A stretch of DNA of 64,000 nt from DAHUXD01 sp963805495 (GCA_963805495.1 CAWDUQ010000001.1:806001-870000), one strand, 5' to 3'. Counted from the stretch's first letter, positions 16,361 through 25,352 are shown. Notes: a model not told the origin generated them from the letters alone. Numbers and translations are program-made.

Positions 16361-18403
16361 CTAGACCCCGAAGCGCTCCGCGTTCCAGTCGAGGCCGAGC
16401 TCCGACGGCGGCGCCATGTAGCCGGCGAGGGCCGAGGCGGCGACGACCGAGGGGCTCGCGAGATAGCCTTCGCCCCCCAACCCCATCCGGTTCTGCCAGT
16501 TCCGGTTGAACGAGGTGATCGCGCGCTGACCGGGAGCGAGGGCATCGGGCCCCTGGCCGAAGCACGGGCCGCACCACGACTGCCGGATCTCGCCGCCGAC
16601 CGAGCGGAAGACCTCGGCGATCGACTCACCCGAGAGGCGCGGGTCGGGCTGCTCGATCTGCCGTCCCACGCCCCCGGAGCCCGGGAAAATGGCCAACGTA
16701 CGCGAGACCTTCTTGAAACCCTGCGCCCGCGCCGCGCGCAGGACGAGCGCCGCGGCGAGCAGGTCGTCGTAGCTGCCGTTGGTGCATGAGCCGATCATGG
16801 CCTTGTCGAAAGTGATCCGTTCCCGGGCGACCTCGCCGGCCGGGAACGCGTTACCCGGCGAGAAGGGCTTGGCGATCATCGGCTGCACGTCGGCGAGCGA
16901 GAGAGCCTCGTCGATCTCGTAACGCGCGTCGGGCCCCGGCGCGATCCGCGGGTACGGAAGCCCCTCGATTCCCTTCTTCCGGTACCACGCGTCGGTCAGA
17001 TCGTCTTCGGCGAAGATGCCGTTGAGCGCCTCGGCCTCGGCCATCATGTTCGCGATCGTGTTGCGGTAGGCGATCGGCAGCTGGCGGTCCGCGTCGACGA
17101 ACTCGACCGACATTCCCTGGGATTGCTTCGACCCCCAGCGGCGAAGGAGCTCGAGCACGATGTCCTTGCCCGACACCCACGGCTGGAGCTTGCCGCGGAA
17201 CACGACGCGGCGCTGTCGGGCGAGCGTGAAAAAGATGTAACCGGTCGACCAGCCGAAGCCGAGGGTCGTCGAGCCGACGCCGAACCCGACCGCGCCGTAG
17301 GCTCCGTACGCTCGGCTGTGGGAGTCGGCGCCCGGGATGAACTGGCCCGGCATGACGAGCCCCTGCTCGGGGAAGTAGAAGTGGAAGATCCCGTCGCCCG
17401 GGTCGGCGTAGTACGGCTTGACGATGCCGTGGAGGCGGGCGAACTCGCGGCCGATCGCGGTCTGGCGGTCGTCGTCTTCCCGGCCGGTGAAGACGAAGTG
17501 GTCGTTGGCGATCGCGGCCTGCCGGGGATGGATCGCGCGGCCGCCGGTGATCTGGTTGAAGGTGTGAATCGCGAACGGGGCCGTCCCGTCGGATGCGGGC
17601 AACAGGTCGGCGTAGACCCGAAGGGTCGACCCGGGCTCGACCGTCGCCTCCTTGTCCACGCGATGGGCCCACACGATCTGCTCGGTCGTCGTCATCCGGC
17701 GCGCCAGTTCCGGGTCGGGGAAGCGGACCTCCGGCACCCGGCGAACGGAATCCCGGAACTCGCGGCGGCCCACGGCGAAAATGCCTCCGCTCGAGCGGAT
17801 CTCCTCCTCCTTCGTCGAAAGCGGGACGGGCGCATACGTCTTGCCCCGGGTCTCGTTCGTCAGGCGGCGGGACGCCGGATCGAACGTGAAGACGTCGCCG
17901 TCCTTTGCGTCCTCGACGGCTTCCGGCGACTGCACGACGTGGAGCCCGAGGTTGAACGCGTTGCGGCGGAAGATGTCGCCCATCCCGTGGCTGCAGACGA
18001 CGACGAGCTCCAGCTCCTTCTCCTCGGCGACGCCTTTCAATCCGGCCGGGCTCATCTCGCGCGAGGAGCCGATCGCGAAGCGCTCGCCGGCGACGATGAA
18101 CGTCTCGCCGCGGTGGACGCGCTGGCGGAAGTCCGGCATCAGGTGGCGAAACGACCCGGCCTTCCAACGCTCGTCGAGGGTGTCGAGACTCTCCGAAACG
18201 CAGTCGGCGGCCGGCGTGATCTGGTCGGTGTCGATCGCGTCGCGCTTGCTCCCGGGCCGCTCGGGGTCCCAGAAAATCAGGGCCCGGCCCCGAACCGGGC
18301 GCGGCGCGCCTCCCCCGTCCGGGGTGTCGGAGGGGCGGGGCCCGGGAAGGTCGGTCGGGAGGACGCCCGGCTTGAGTCGGGCGGGTTCGAGCCTGTGTTT
18401 CAT
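16361..18403 (-). CDS. Aconitase-family hydratase with swivel domain first
   Basis: The 680-residue protein (numbered from the GTG one codon upstream) has aconitase catalytic parts in permuted order. The swivel domain comes first (residues 40-200, with GSSREMSP at 113-120 and GDIFRRNAFNLGL). The cluster-binding domains follow (230-681), with GADSHS (359-364), Cys541 in IGSCTNGS and the pair Cys612/Cys615 in WCGPCFG. The three cluster ligands are therefore intact. Swivel-first order is known from AcnB, but the AcnB HEAT domain is missing. The substrate, citrate or a related tricarboxylate, is not certain. It follows the pseudokinase by about a dozen bases. Confidence 0.85.
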   Translation of the reverse strand: MKHRLEPARLKPGVLPTDLPGPRPSDTPDGGGAPRPVRGRALIFWDPERPGSKRDAIDTDQITPAADCVSESLDTLDERWKAGSFRHLMPDFRQRVHRGETFIVAGERFAIGSSREMSPAGLKGVAEEKELELVVVCSHGMGDIFRRNAFNLGLHVVQSPEAVEDAKDGDVFTFDPASRRLTNETRGKTYAPVPLSTKEEEIRSSGGIFAVGRREFRDSVRRVPEVRFPDPELARRMTTTEQIVWAHRVDKEATVEPGSTLRVYADLLPASDGTAPFAIHTFNQITGGRAIHPRQAAIANDHFVFTGREDDDRQTAIGREFARLHGIVKPYYADPGDGIFHFYFPEQGLVMPGQFIPGADSHSRAYGAYGAVGFGVGSTTLGFGWSTGYIFFTLARQRRVVFRGKLQPWVSGKDIVLELLRRWGSKQSQGMSVEFVDADRQLPIAYRNTIANMMAEAEALNGIFAEDDLTDAWYRKKGIEGLPYPRIAPGPDARYEIDEALSLADVQPMIAKPFSPGNAFPAGEVARERITFDKAMIGSCTNGSYDDLLAAALVLRAARAQGFKKVSRTLAIFPGSGGVGRQIEQPDPRLSGESIAEVFRSVGGEIRQSWCGPCFGQGPDALAPGQRAITSFNRNWQNRMGLGGEGYLASPSVVAASALAGYMAPPSELGLDWNAERFGV

Positions 18404-18418
18404 CACAGGCCGGTCATC

Positions 18419-20164
18419 CTACCGCGCCGGGGGCTCGTTCGGGAGCGGGTTGGCCTGGGCGAGGTCCGTCCGCCGGACGCGCTCCTGAAAGGCCAGCTGA
18501 CGGGCCTGCTCGAAGAGCTGCGCGGCCCGCCCGAAGGCGAGCTGGGCGGCCTCGTAGTCGCGGTCGCGCAGCAGCCGCTCGCCTTCCTGCTCGCTGACGC
18601 GTCCTTCGCCGAAGATCGGGCCCGCGGTCTCGCGCGCATTGATGCGTTCGGCGTCGATGCGCGCCAGTGCGGCCTTCAACCGGAGATTCTCCGCCGACTG
18701 GCGCACCTCTGGATGGACGAGGCGCGCGGCGCGAGAGGGCGGCCGACGGGACGCCGGCAGCGCCGCCGGGACGTTCGGGGGAGCGGCTGAGACCGGCGGC
18801 GCGGCGAGCGCCGGCGCGGGCGCGGCTGCCGAAGACTCCGCCACCGACGGCTCGCTCGGAACGATTCCGCGTGACGACTGGATCTGGCTCGCGAGGAAGA
18901 ATGCGCCGAGGGCAAGCCCCGCCGCCGCAGCGAGCGCGGCGAACGGACGCGCCCAGGCGCGGGCGAGCGGCGGAAGGGGAGGCAGAGAATGGAGGCGGGC
19001 CGCGGAGAGGTCGGCGCCGGCCTGCGGTGTCGGCGCGGGTTCGGGCGCGACGGCGGCTTCGATCCAGAGTTCTTCGGGGGTCGGCACCGGCTCCGACAGG
19101 GCGGCCACTTCGGAAACGTCCACGGGTGTCAGGGGATTCTCGTCGGGCACGGCATCGCCCCGGCGCCGTCGCGGCGTTTCCGGGGACGGCGGGGGCGCCG
19201 CGACGACCGGCTCGGCCGCAAGCACCGGCCCGTGAACGACGACCGGGTTCGTGGATTCCATGTCGGAGGTCGCCGCGACGGCCTGGCTTTCGGGATTGAG
19301 GAGCTTGTAGAGGAAAAGCGCCAGGTTCGCGGTGTAGAGAGAGAACGGGTTGCCGGTCACGATCTGCTGGAGGGCGCGGTGGGCGTCGACGGCGGACTCG
19401 AACCGCTCGGTGGCCGGGGCGAGGCACTTCCGGAGAAAGGCTTCGAGCTCTTCGGAGCGGGGATCGCCCGCGCGCAGCTCCGCGGACGGCGTGTCGAGCG
19501 AGGGACGGCGCCCCGTCAGGAGCTCGATCAGGATCGCGCCGAGCGAATAGACGTCGGCGTTGGCGCCGACGAGGCCGGCACACCGGACCTCGGGAGCGAT
19601 GTACGGCCCGATCTCCGCCAGTAGCCGGGGCGACGTGATCGACGGGAGGACGCCTTCGGCGACGCCGAAGCCGCCCACGCGAACCGCCGCGTCGTGCGAG
19701 ATCGACACGAATCCCGGCCAGAGCAGTCCGTGGTCCGATGGGCGGCCATCGACCATGGTCTGGTGAGCGTACTCGAGCGCCGCGGCGATGCGTTCGGTGA
19801 TGAGGAGGGCGTATTCGGCGGGAATGCGGATGCCGAGCGTGCGCACGCGCGCGAGCATCGCGTCGAGCGTCCAACCCGACGTCTCGTCCCAGGTCAGGAA
19901 CGGGACGCCCTCGACTTCGTCGAGCTGCGCCCGAGCGACGACGGCGTCGTGGACCATCGCGCCGCGCAGCGCGTTCTCCTGGATCGCCCGATCGATCGCG
20001 TCGTGCGAGAGCTCGGCCGACTGCAGAATCCGGAGGCGGACGAAGCGTCGCTCGTCGGGGGCGTAAAGGGCGCGGTAGACCGTTCCCAGGGAATCCTCGG
20101 AAAGCTGGGCCACGAGCGTGTACTCGCCCAGTTGCCGCGACAGGAACGGAGCCGGACCGCTCAT
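18419..20164 (-). CDS. Membrane-anchored serine/threonine pseudokinase
   Basis: Residues 12-270 keep the fold of a bacterial Ser/Thr kinase: YTLVAQLSEDSLGTVYRAL at the glycine loop, IAPE at 189-192 and DVYSLGAILIELLTGRRP at 204-221. All catalytic residues are lost. The VAIK lysine is Arg45, the HRD-x-K-x-x-N loop reads HGLLWPGF (145-152), and DFG reads GGFG (164-167). A proline-rich linker leads to one membrane helix (about 408-427). After it comes a 150-residue extracytoplasmic part whose end is helical, possibly coiled coil. It probably acts as a scaffold or sensor. It is co-directional with the aconitase gene. Confidence 0.85.
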   Translation of the reverse strand: MSGPAPFLSRQLGEYTLVAQLSEDSLGTVYRALYAPDERRFVRLRILQSAELSHDAIDRAIQENALRGAMVHDAVVARAQLDEVEGVPFLTWDETSGWTLDAMLARVRTLGIRIPAEYALLITERIAAALEYAHQTMVDGRPSDHGLLWPGFVSISHDAAVRVGGFGVAEGVLPSITSPRLLAEIGPYIAPEVRCAGLVGANADVYSLGAILIELLTGRRPSLDTPSAELRAGDPRSEELEAFLRKCLAPATERFESAVDAHRALQQIVTGNPFSLYTANLALFLYKLLNPESQAVAATSDMESTNPVVVHGPVLAAEPVVAAPPPSPETPRRRRGDAVPDENPLTPVDVSEVAALSEPVPTPEELWIEAAVAPEPAPTPQAGADLSAARLHSLPPLPPLARAWARPFAALAAAAGLALGAFFLASQIQSSRGIVPSEPSVAESSAAAPAPALAAPPVSAAPPNVPAALPASRRPPSRAARLVHPEVRQSAENLRLKAALARIDAERINARETAGPIFGEGRVSEQEGERLLRDRDYEAAQLAFGRAAQLFEQARQLAFQERVRRTDLAQANPLPNEPPAR

Positions 20165-20369
20165 GCGACCGACCGGGGCCGGTCGAACCCGGTGTCCGGG
20201 AGGAACTCCCGCCGACAGCCTTCGTCAGCTTTCGCAGTCATCACTTTGTTGGGTTCCAGGAGTTTAGCAGCTTCCATGCCGCTTCCGGCCGTGGACCGCC
20301 GGATGTCTAAGCGCTTGAAATCAAAGGCTATCGGCCTGAATTCGAGAGGCGCAAACACCGGAAGCTGAC

Positions 20370-20403
20370 AAAAAAAGGCGGAGGCGCCGGGGGTGCCTCC
20401 GCC
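20370..20403 (-). terminator. Rho-independent terminator of the FKBP gene
   Basis: On the minus strand a 9-bp perfect GC stem (GGCGGAGGC with GCCTCCGCC) is followed directly by seven T residues, 22 bases past the isomerase stop codon. This is a textbook intrinsic terminator. Confidence 0.9.
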
Positions 20404-20424
20404 GGATTTGTGCGAGCGCGAGCT

Positions 20425-20898
20425 CTACTTGACCGCGATGAGCTCGACCTCGAAGAGGAGGGTGGCGTTGGGGGGAATCACGCCGCCCGCGCCGCGCGAC
20501 CCGTAGCCGAGCTGCGGGGGAATGAGCAGGAGACGCTTGCCCCCGACTTTCATCGTCGCGACGCCCTCGTCCCAGCCCTTGATGACGCGGCCCTGGCCGA
20601 GCGGGAACTCGAACGGCGTTCCGCGATCGACCGAGCTGTCGAACTTCTTGCCCTTGGCGCCGTTCTCCCAGAGCCAGCCCGTGTAGTCCATGACGCAGAC
20701 CTGGCCGCTCCTGGGCGAAGCGCCCGTACCCTCTTTGATGTCCTCGTACTGAAGTCCGCTCGGCGTGGCTCTCATTTTGGACTCGCTTTTCTTGGCCGCC
20801 TCGGGGGCGGGCGTCGGTTTCACGTCGTCGCCCACGGCGGGCGCGACGGCGAGCGCTGCGGCGAGCGCTGCGGGGAGAAGAAGGGAAGTCGGCTTCAT
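20425..20898 (-). CDS. Exported FKBP-type peptidyl-prolyl isomerase
   Basis: The enzyme speeds cis-trans isomerisation of Xaa-Pro bonds during folding of exported proteins. The 157-residue form starting at 20898 has a signal peptide (MKPTSLLLP then an Ala-rich core, cleavage before DDVKP) and one FKBP domain. The domain carries the markers GLQYEDIKEGTG, DYTGWL, GQGRVIKGWDEGV, LLIPPQLGYG and IPPNATLLFEVEL. AGGA upstream supports this ATG over one 28 codons earlier. It is a single-gene transcript with its own terminator, divergent from the DUF1206 gene. Confidence 0.94.
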   Translation of the reverse strand: MKPTSLLLPAALAAALAVAPAVGDDVKPTPAPEAAKKSESKMRATPSGLQYEDIKEGTGASPRSGQVCVMDYTGWLWENGAKGKKFDSSVDRGTPFEFPLGQGRVIKGWDEGVATMKVGGKRLLLIPPQLGYGSRGAGGVIPPNATLLFEVELIAVK

Positions 20899-20996
20899 GC
20901 TTGCGTCCTTTCTGGCACCCGGCTTCGATCCGAATCCGCCGGAGCGCGGCAGTCTACCGCAGAGCTTTGCGGGGCAAGCCATGTTAGATACGCCGC

Positions 20997-21752
20997 GTGC
21001 GGGCGGTGCTGGTGCGTTCGGGATTCCTGGCGATCGGGACGGTCTACGTCGCCATGGGCATCGTTTCGGCGCGGGTCGCGCTGCTGGGTGCCCGCGACCG
21101 GGTCAACGGGGTCCCCGGAGCGCTGCGGTTCCTGCTCGACCGGCCGTTCGGCGGCTGGCTGCTCGGTGCGGTCGTCGCCGGGCTCGGAGGGATTGCTCTC
21201 GCGTCCGTCGTGCGCGCCTTCCGGGGCCCCGGCGGCACGATCGCGCGGATCGGCCTGGCCTTCAGCGGGTTCGGTTACGCGACACTCGCCTGGATGGCCG
21301 GCGGCTTCCTGCTTCGAGCAGGCCGACGCGTCCGGGGCGTTGCGCTCGGGCGGGAAGGCGTCTCGTGGCTTCTTTCGGAATCGTGGGGGTCGTTCGTGCT
21401 CGAGGCGATCGGTGCGGGCGTCATCGTCGGAGGGCTCTGGGAGATCGTGCGGGGCGTCCGCGGGAAACTCCTCCTGCGCTCAGACGTCCTGCCGCGCCGC
21501 GTGCATCGAACCCTTTCCGCCGTCGCCCGGTTCGGCCTCGCGGTGCGGGGCGTGACCCTCGGCGCGCTCGGCTACTCGCTCGTCCGCGCCGCCGAGGAGC
21601 TCAACCCCCGCGTCGTCCGGACACTCGGCGACACCCTCGATGCGTTTGCCCACACGGCCTTCGGTCCGGCGTTTCTCGCGGTCGTCGCGGCCGGCCTCGC
21701 CTCCTACGGCGTTTACCTGTGGGCCCTCGCCTTCCTCCGGCGACGCGTCTAG
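20997..21752 (+). CDS. DUF1206-like integral membrane protein
   Basis: This 251-residue protein has six predicted membrane helices arranged as three repeats of a two-helix unit (around 5-60, 80-140 and 180-245). The recurring pattern, an Arg followed by a Gly-rich helix and an Ala-Leu loop (GALRFLLDRPFGGWLLG), fits DUF1206. Function is unknown for the family. Translation starts at a GTG 98 bases from the divergent FKBP start. The TAG stop codon lies inside the 6-bp duplicated target (TCTAGG) of a transposable element that begins right after it. Confidence 0.75.
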   Translation: MRAVLVRSGFLAIGTVYVAMGIVSARVALLGARDRVNGVPGALRFLLDRPFGGWLLGAVVAGLGGIALASVVRAFRGPGGTIARIGLAFSGFGYATLAWMAGGFLLRAGRRVRGVALGREGVSWLLSESWGSFVLEAIGAGVIVGGLWEIVRGVRGKLLLRSDVLPRRVHRTLSAVARFGLAVRGVTLGALGYSLVRAAEELNPRVVRTLGDTLDAFAHTAFGPAFLAVVAAGLASYGVYLWALAFLRRRV

Positions 21753-21753
21753 G

Positions 21754-21981
21754 TGTCGTTTCTCAACAGGTTGTTCACGCAATTCGGCGAGGTGAGACCC
21801 GGGCCGTAGGGGCGGCCCTTGTGGCCGCCCGCTGACACGCTGACGATTCGCGTGCCGCCCCTCGATGGGCCCAGGAGGGGGCGCCCGCAAGGGGCGCCCC
21901 TACGTGCCGGGGCGCGGCAGTTTCAGGGGTCGCTTCACGAAGCGGGCGCCGGCACAGTGAACAACGTCTTGAGAATTCACA
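21754..21981. mobile_element. 228-bp MITE-like element, copy 1
   Basis: This non-coding unit is nearly identical to 45638-45865; I see two internal substitutions. Its ends form imperfect inverted repeats of about 25 bp sharing TGT, TTCTCAA and GTTGTTCAC blocks. It is flanked by the direct repeat TCTAGG at 21748-21753 and 21982-21987. Inside lie two GC-rich palindromes (21806-21832 and 21877-21903) related to the short repeats elsewhere. There is no transposase, so movement would need one in trans. The gap between the DUF1206 and serine hydrolase genes (21753-22020) contains essentially only this element. Confidence 0.85.
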
Positions 21982-22020
21982 TCTAGGGCCGGGTTCGGCC
22001 CCGCATCCGCGACTCTTCGG

Positions 22021-23471
22021 TCAGTTGAGCCCAAGCCACTGGCGCAGGACCTTTGCGACCTTTTCCGCCGCCGGCGGGTCGACGTTGGACATCACGGCCA
22101 CGGTATAGCCGGTATCGAGATCCATCTCGAGCACGCAGTTGGCGCCCGCAGTCCCTCCGGCGATTCCCTTGCCCCCGCGCAGCGTCCCGGACGCACCCGA
22201 CGGCGGGGGAGTCGACATGTCGGAGTAGTACCAGGCGGTCCAGGCCGACGACAGCAGCTTGCCGCTCCGCATCGCCATGTCGAACCGCAGGAGGTCGCCG
22301 GCCGTCGAGTAGCCGCCGCCGGCCGAGCTTCCCGGGCCGGGAGCTCGTAGACGTTGGTCCGCGCTTCGGGCAGCGGCTTCCCGCTCGCGTCCTCGGAGGT
22401 GTAGCCGACCGCGCGGTTGAGCACGACGGCATCCTGCATGAAGGAGTCGGAGTTCGTCATCCCCGCCGGCGCGTAGATGTTCTTTCGCACGTAGTCGTAG
22501 TAGCTCTCGCCCGTGAGCTTCTCGATGATCAGGCCGAGCACGACGTACCCGGCGTTCGAGTAGCGGCGGCTGGTTCCGGGCTCGAAGAGGAGAGGATCCG
22601 ACGCGAAGAGGCCGAGATAGTCCTGGAGAGTCCGAATGCGGCTCTTCGGCGTCGCGTCGAACTTGCTTCCGAAGAAATCTCCCAGGCCGGAAGTCATCGT
22701 CAGGAGCTGCGAGATCGTGACCCTGTCCGCCGCCGCGTTGGGATAGTCCGGTAGATGCTTGCGGATCGTGTCGGACAGCGAGAGCCGGCCCTTTTCGGCG
22801 AGTCGCGCGATGGCCGTCTGGGTGAAGGCCTTGTTGATCGATCCGATGTTGAACTTCGTGTCCTCCCGGTTCGGAATCGCGAACGGCCGGTCGGCCATCC
22901 CGTAGGCCTTGTGGAAGAACGGCATCCCGTTCTTCGCGATCAGGACGACGCCCGAAAACTCGCCGGCCGCGGCGAGCCTCGAGAGGTGCGCGTCCGCCGC
23001 CGCGACCACCTCGGCGTCGGAGCCCTTGCGCGTTTCCCGTGGCGCCTCCGGGCTCTCCCTCTGCTCGAAGCGGAGCCCGCGGATTCCATGGGGCGGGGCG
23101 GGGTCGAGCTGCATGCCGACCTCGAGCCAGTCGCCGGACTTTCTCGCGCGCGCGAGGAAGGACGCCTCGTCGTCCCCCGCGGCGAGCATCTTCTGAAAAT
23201 CGAGCGGCCCGATCTGCCCGGCGATTCCCGACAGCCGCTGCGTCCTCTGGTCGAGGGAGACTTCCTTGAGCGCCGCCTCGGAGAAGTTCGCGGCGATGAA
23301 GCCGCCAACGGCCTCGGGCGACCCGGTTTCGAAGGCCTTCAGGAGCGCCCGGACCCGCCGGCCCGGGGGCGTGTCGGGAGGGGTGAGACCGCTCTCGGGC
23401 GCCCCCGGAACCGACGAGGCGAGACCGAGACCGAAGAGGACCGCGAGGGCAAACGCGTAGCGAAGTCTCAT
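22021..23471 (-). pseudogene. Serine hydrolase (class C beta-lactamase fold), frameshifted
   Basis: This secreted penicillin-binding/beta-lactamase-like hydrolase has a signal peptide (1-23), a helper domain (30-150), the nucleophile motif SINK (211-214) and YSN (304-306). The reading frame breaks after about residue 380. The last 100 residues (AGGGYSTAGDLLRFDMAMRSG..., given in part, to VLRQWLGLN) continue in another frame. One extra base in the G/C run at 22331-22333 would restore a perfect ARGSSAGGGYST junction, so this is a single-base deletion, either real or a sequencing error. The original product would be about 483 residues. Confidence 0.8.
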
Positions 23472-23521
23472 GCCTCCGTCTACGCGCCTGCCCGCGGGAA
23501 GTTACGCTGCCAAGCCGGGGG

Positions 23522-24568
23522 CTACGCCTTCATCTTCGCCAGGACGTCCTGGATCCGCTTCTTCTGGGCCGGGTCCGTCGTCATGGACATCGCCTTGTTG
23601 TAGCTCTCGATGGCGGCCTTCGTGTCGCCCTTGGCCGCGAGGCCTTCGCCGAGGCTGTCGTAGACGTTCCAGGAGTTCGGATGGTCCTTGGCGTTCTTGC
23701 GAAACATGGCGATCGCCTCGTCGGTCTTCTTCTGGCCGAGGAGCTGGTAGCCGAGCTGGTTCACGTCGGCCTCGGTCGCGATCTTCATGGCCTGGGCCCG
23801 CAGGTCCTCGGCGGCCTTGACGTCGCCCTTCTTCTCGAGGATCGCGGCCTTGGTCCGAAGGTTCGCGAAGGTCGCCTGCATCCCGACCGACCGGTCCGCC
23901 CACTGGAGCGCCTGGTCGAGGCCGGCGTCGTGCTGCAGCGCCCACTGGGCCGCCTGGTTCCAGGCCTGCCACCCGAAGCGCGAAAGGCCCCGGAGCTGCT
24001 TCTGGAGGCTCTCCATGACGACGGCGTTCGTGTCGACCGTGATCGGGAAGGAAACCGCGAGCTTCTCCCACTGCATGACGACGTCGACGGAACTGTCGGT
24101 CGGGTTCTCGAATCGGTACTCGAGGCGCTCCTCGAAGTCCGCCGGCCTCGGACTCACCGGGAAGCGGACCACGTCCTCCTTCTCGTCGTAGCTGAAGCTG
24201 CCCCAGGCCGTCGAGGTGCTCGAGAGGATGATCGACCAGTCCTTGTCGGTCGGAAGCATGTGGAGGCCATATTTCCCGGCCGGGACTGTCTTGCCGCCAA
24301 CCGTCACCGGGGAGGAGAACTCGATCGTGGTGTTCATGTTGGCCCCGGCGCGCCAGACCTGGCCGTAGGGGACGAGGTCCCCCCAGATCGTGCGCTTGTT
24401 GACGGCCGGCCGGTGGTAGTCGATCGCGATCTCCGTCAGCCCGATGACCTGGCTCACGGTGGCGGCCGGGCTGGCGTCGGGCAGGGTGAGGGGCGGGAGC
24501 TGGGCGATGGCTGCGCCGGCCGTGGCGAGGATCGCGGTCAGCGCGAGGGAAAGGGAACGCGTCTTCAT
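23522..24568 (-). CDS. Secreted DUF2911 protein with TPR repeats
   Basis: The 348-residue exported protein has a signal peptide (1-22, cleavage near AIAQ). A DUF2911 beta domain spans 30-180 and shows IDYHRPAVNKRTIWG, VWRAGANMNTTIEF, PAGKYGLHMLP and WGSFSYDEKEDV. Two or more tetratricopeptide repeats follow at 255-345 (DEAIAMFRKNAKDHPNSWN, SLGEGLAAKGDTKAAIESY). The combination is common in Acidobacteriota and Bacteroidetes, but its function is unknown. It is co-directional with, and 50 bases upstream of, the broken serine hydrolase gene. Confidence 0.88.
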   Translation of the reverse strand: MKTRSLSLALTAILATAGAAIAQLPPLTLPDASPAATVSQVIGLTEIAIDYHRPAVNKRTIWGDLVPYGQVWRAGANMNTTIEFSSPVTVGGKTVPAGKYGLHMLPTDKDWSIILSSTSTAWGSFSYDEKEDVVRFPVSPRPADFEERLEYRFENPTDSSVDVVMQWEKLAVSFPITVDTNAVVMESLQKQLRGLSRFGWQAWNQAAQWALQHDAGLDQALQWADRSVGMQATFANLRTKAAILEKKGDVKAAEDLRAQAMKIATEADVNQLGYQLLGQKKTDEAIAMFRKNAKDHPNSWNVYDSLGEGLAAKGDTKAAIESYNKAMSMTTDPAQKKRIQDVLAKMKA

Positions 24569-24644
24569 CGGGAACTCCTCCTTCGGTGTTCTGGAGGTTC
24601 CTTACGGGGAAGGGAGGCCGGGGTTTATCGGGAGATTGTCGGGT

Positions 24645-25352
24645 TCAGGCGGCCGAGACGTTCCGGACGTGGGCGGACCCGGCCTCCGCCCGGCGGGAGG
24701 CGCCGTTCTTCAGGGCGCAGAACAGGAGATCCGCCCGGCGGCGCACGCCGTGCTTGACGAGGAGGTTGGAGACGTGGAACTTGGCGGTCCGCTCCGACAT
24801 GTGGAGCCGCCGCGCGATCTCCTTGTTGGAGAGGTTGTCGAGGACCGCCTCGAGGACCTGCCGCTCCCGGCGCGTCAGCCCTTCGAACCCGGTCGCATAG
24901 ACCCGAAGCGGCACCGTGGAGAGCGCCGAGTCGACGAACCGGGACAGAAGCGCGCGGCCGACCCAGAGCCCTCCGTCGGTCACTGTCCGGATTGCGCTCG
25001 TCAGGGAGCGCGTGGCTTCTTCGTAGGTCAGGAGGCCCTTGATGCCGAGCCGGAGCAGGCCGAAGGCCAGGTGGTCGGCGAACCGCTCGCCGAGGACGAC
25101 AACGCGGGCTGTCGATTGCCGCGCGTGGATCCCGGTCACGACGGCTTCGGTCACCGGGAGCTGCGGATGGGCCTCGACCACGTGGACCGAGGCCCTCGGC
25201 ACCGACAGGCTCTCGAAGTCCGGGATGCGATTGGCCTCGAGGCGCCGGGCGATCAAGCGCAGGCCGGCGTCCGATATGAGCCTTTCGAACTCCGGAAGGA
25301 CCAGCGGATGGCACCAGTAGAGACCGACCGTCGATGGGCGATGAACCGTCAC
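24645..25352 (-). CDS. LuxR/NarL-type regulator with degenerate receiver domain
   Basis: The C-terminal helix-turn-helix is clear (GLTRRERQVLEAVLDNLSNKEIARRLHMSERT across 158-189, then KFHVSNLLVKHGV). Residues 8-135 have the length and strand pattern of a response-regulator receiver (VVVLGERF..., GIKGLLTYEEATRSLTSAI, VTDGGLWVG). The phospho-acceptor Asp position reads VHVVEAHP, so normal phosphorylation is unlikely. The start is uncertain; GTG at 25352 is chosen because the receiver-like fold begins right after it. No histidine kinase is adjacent. It lies upstream of, and may control, the DUF2911 gene. Confidence 0.75.
   Translation of the reverse strand: MTVHRPSTVGLYWCHPLVLPEFERLISDAGLRLIARRLEANRIPDFESLSVPRASVHVVEAHPQLPVTEAVVTGIHARQSTARVVVLGERFADHLAFGLLRLGIKGLLTYEEATRSLTSAIRTVTDGGLWVGRALLSRFVDSALSTVPLRVYATGFEGLTRRERQVLEAVLDNLSNKEIARRLHMSERTAKFHVSNLLVKHGVRRRADLLFCALKNGASRRAEAGSAHVRNVSAA

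Noticed and set aside
20161..20277. 38-residue open frame ending in an ATGA overlap with the pseudokinase start
   Set aside because: It has a weak GGAAGCGG ribosome-binding sequence but no protein-like features; it could be a leader peptide, yet support is too thin.
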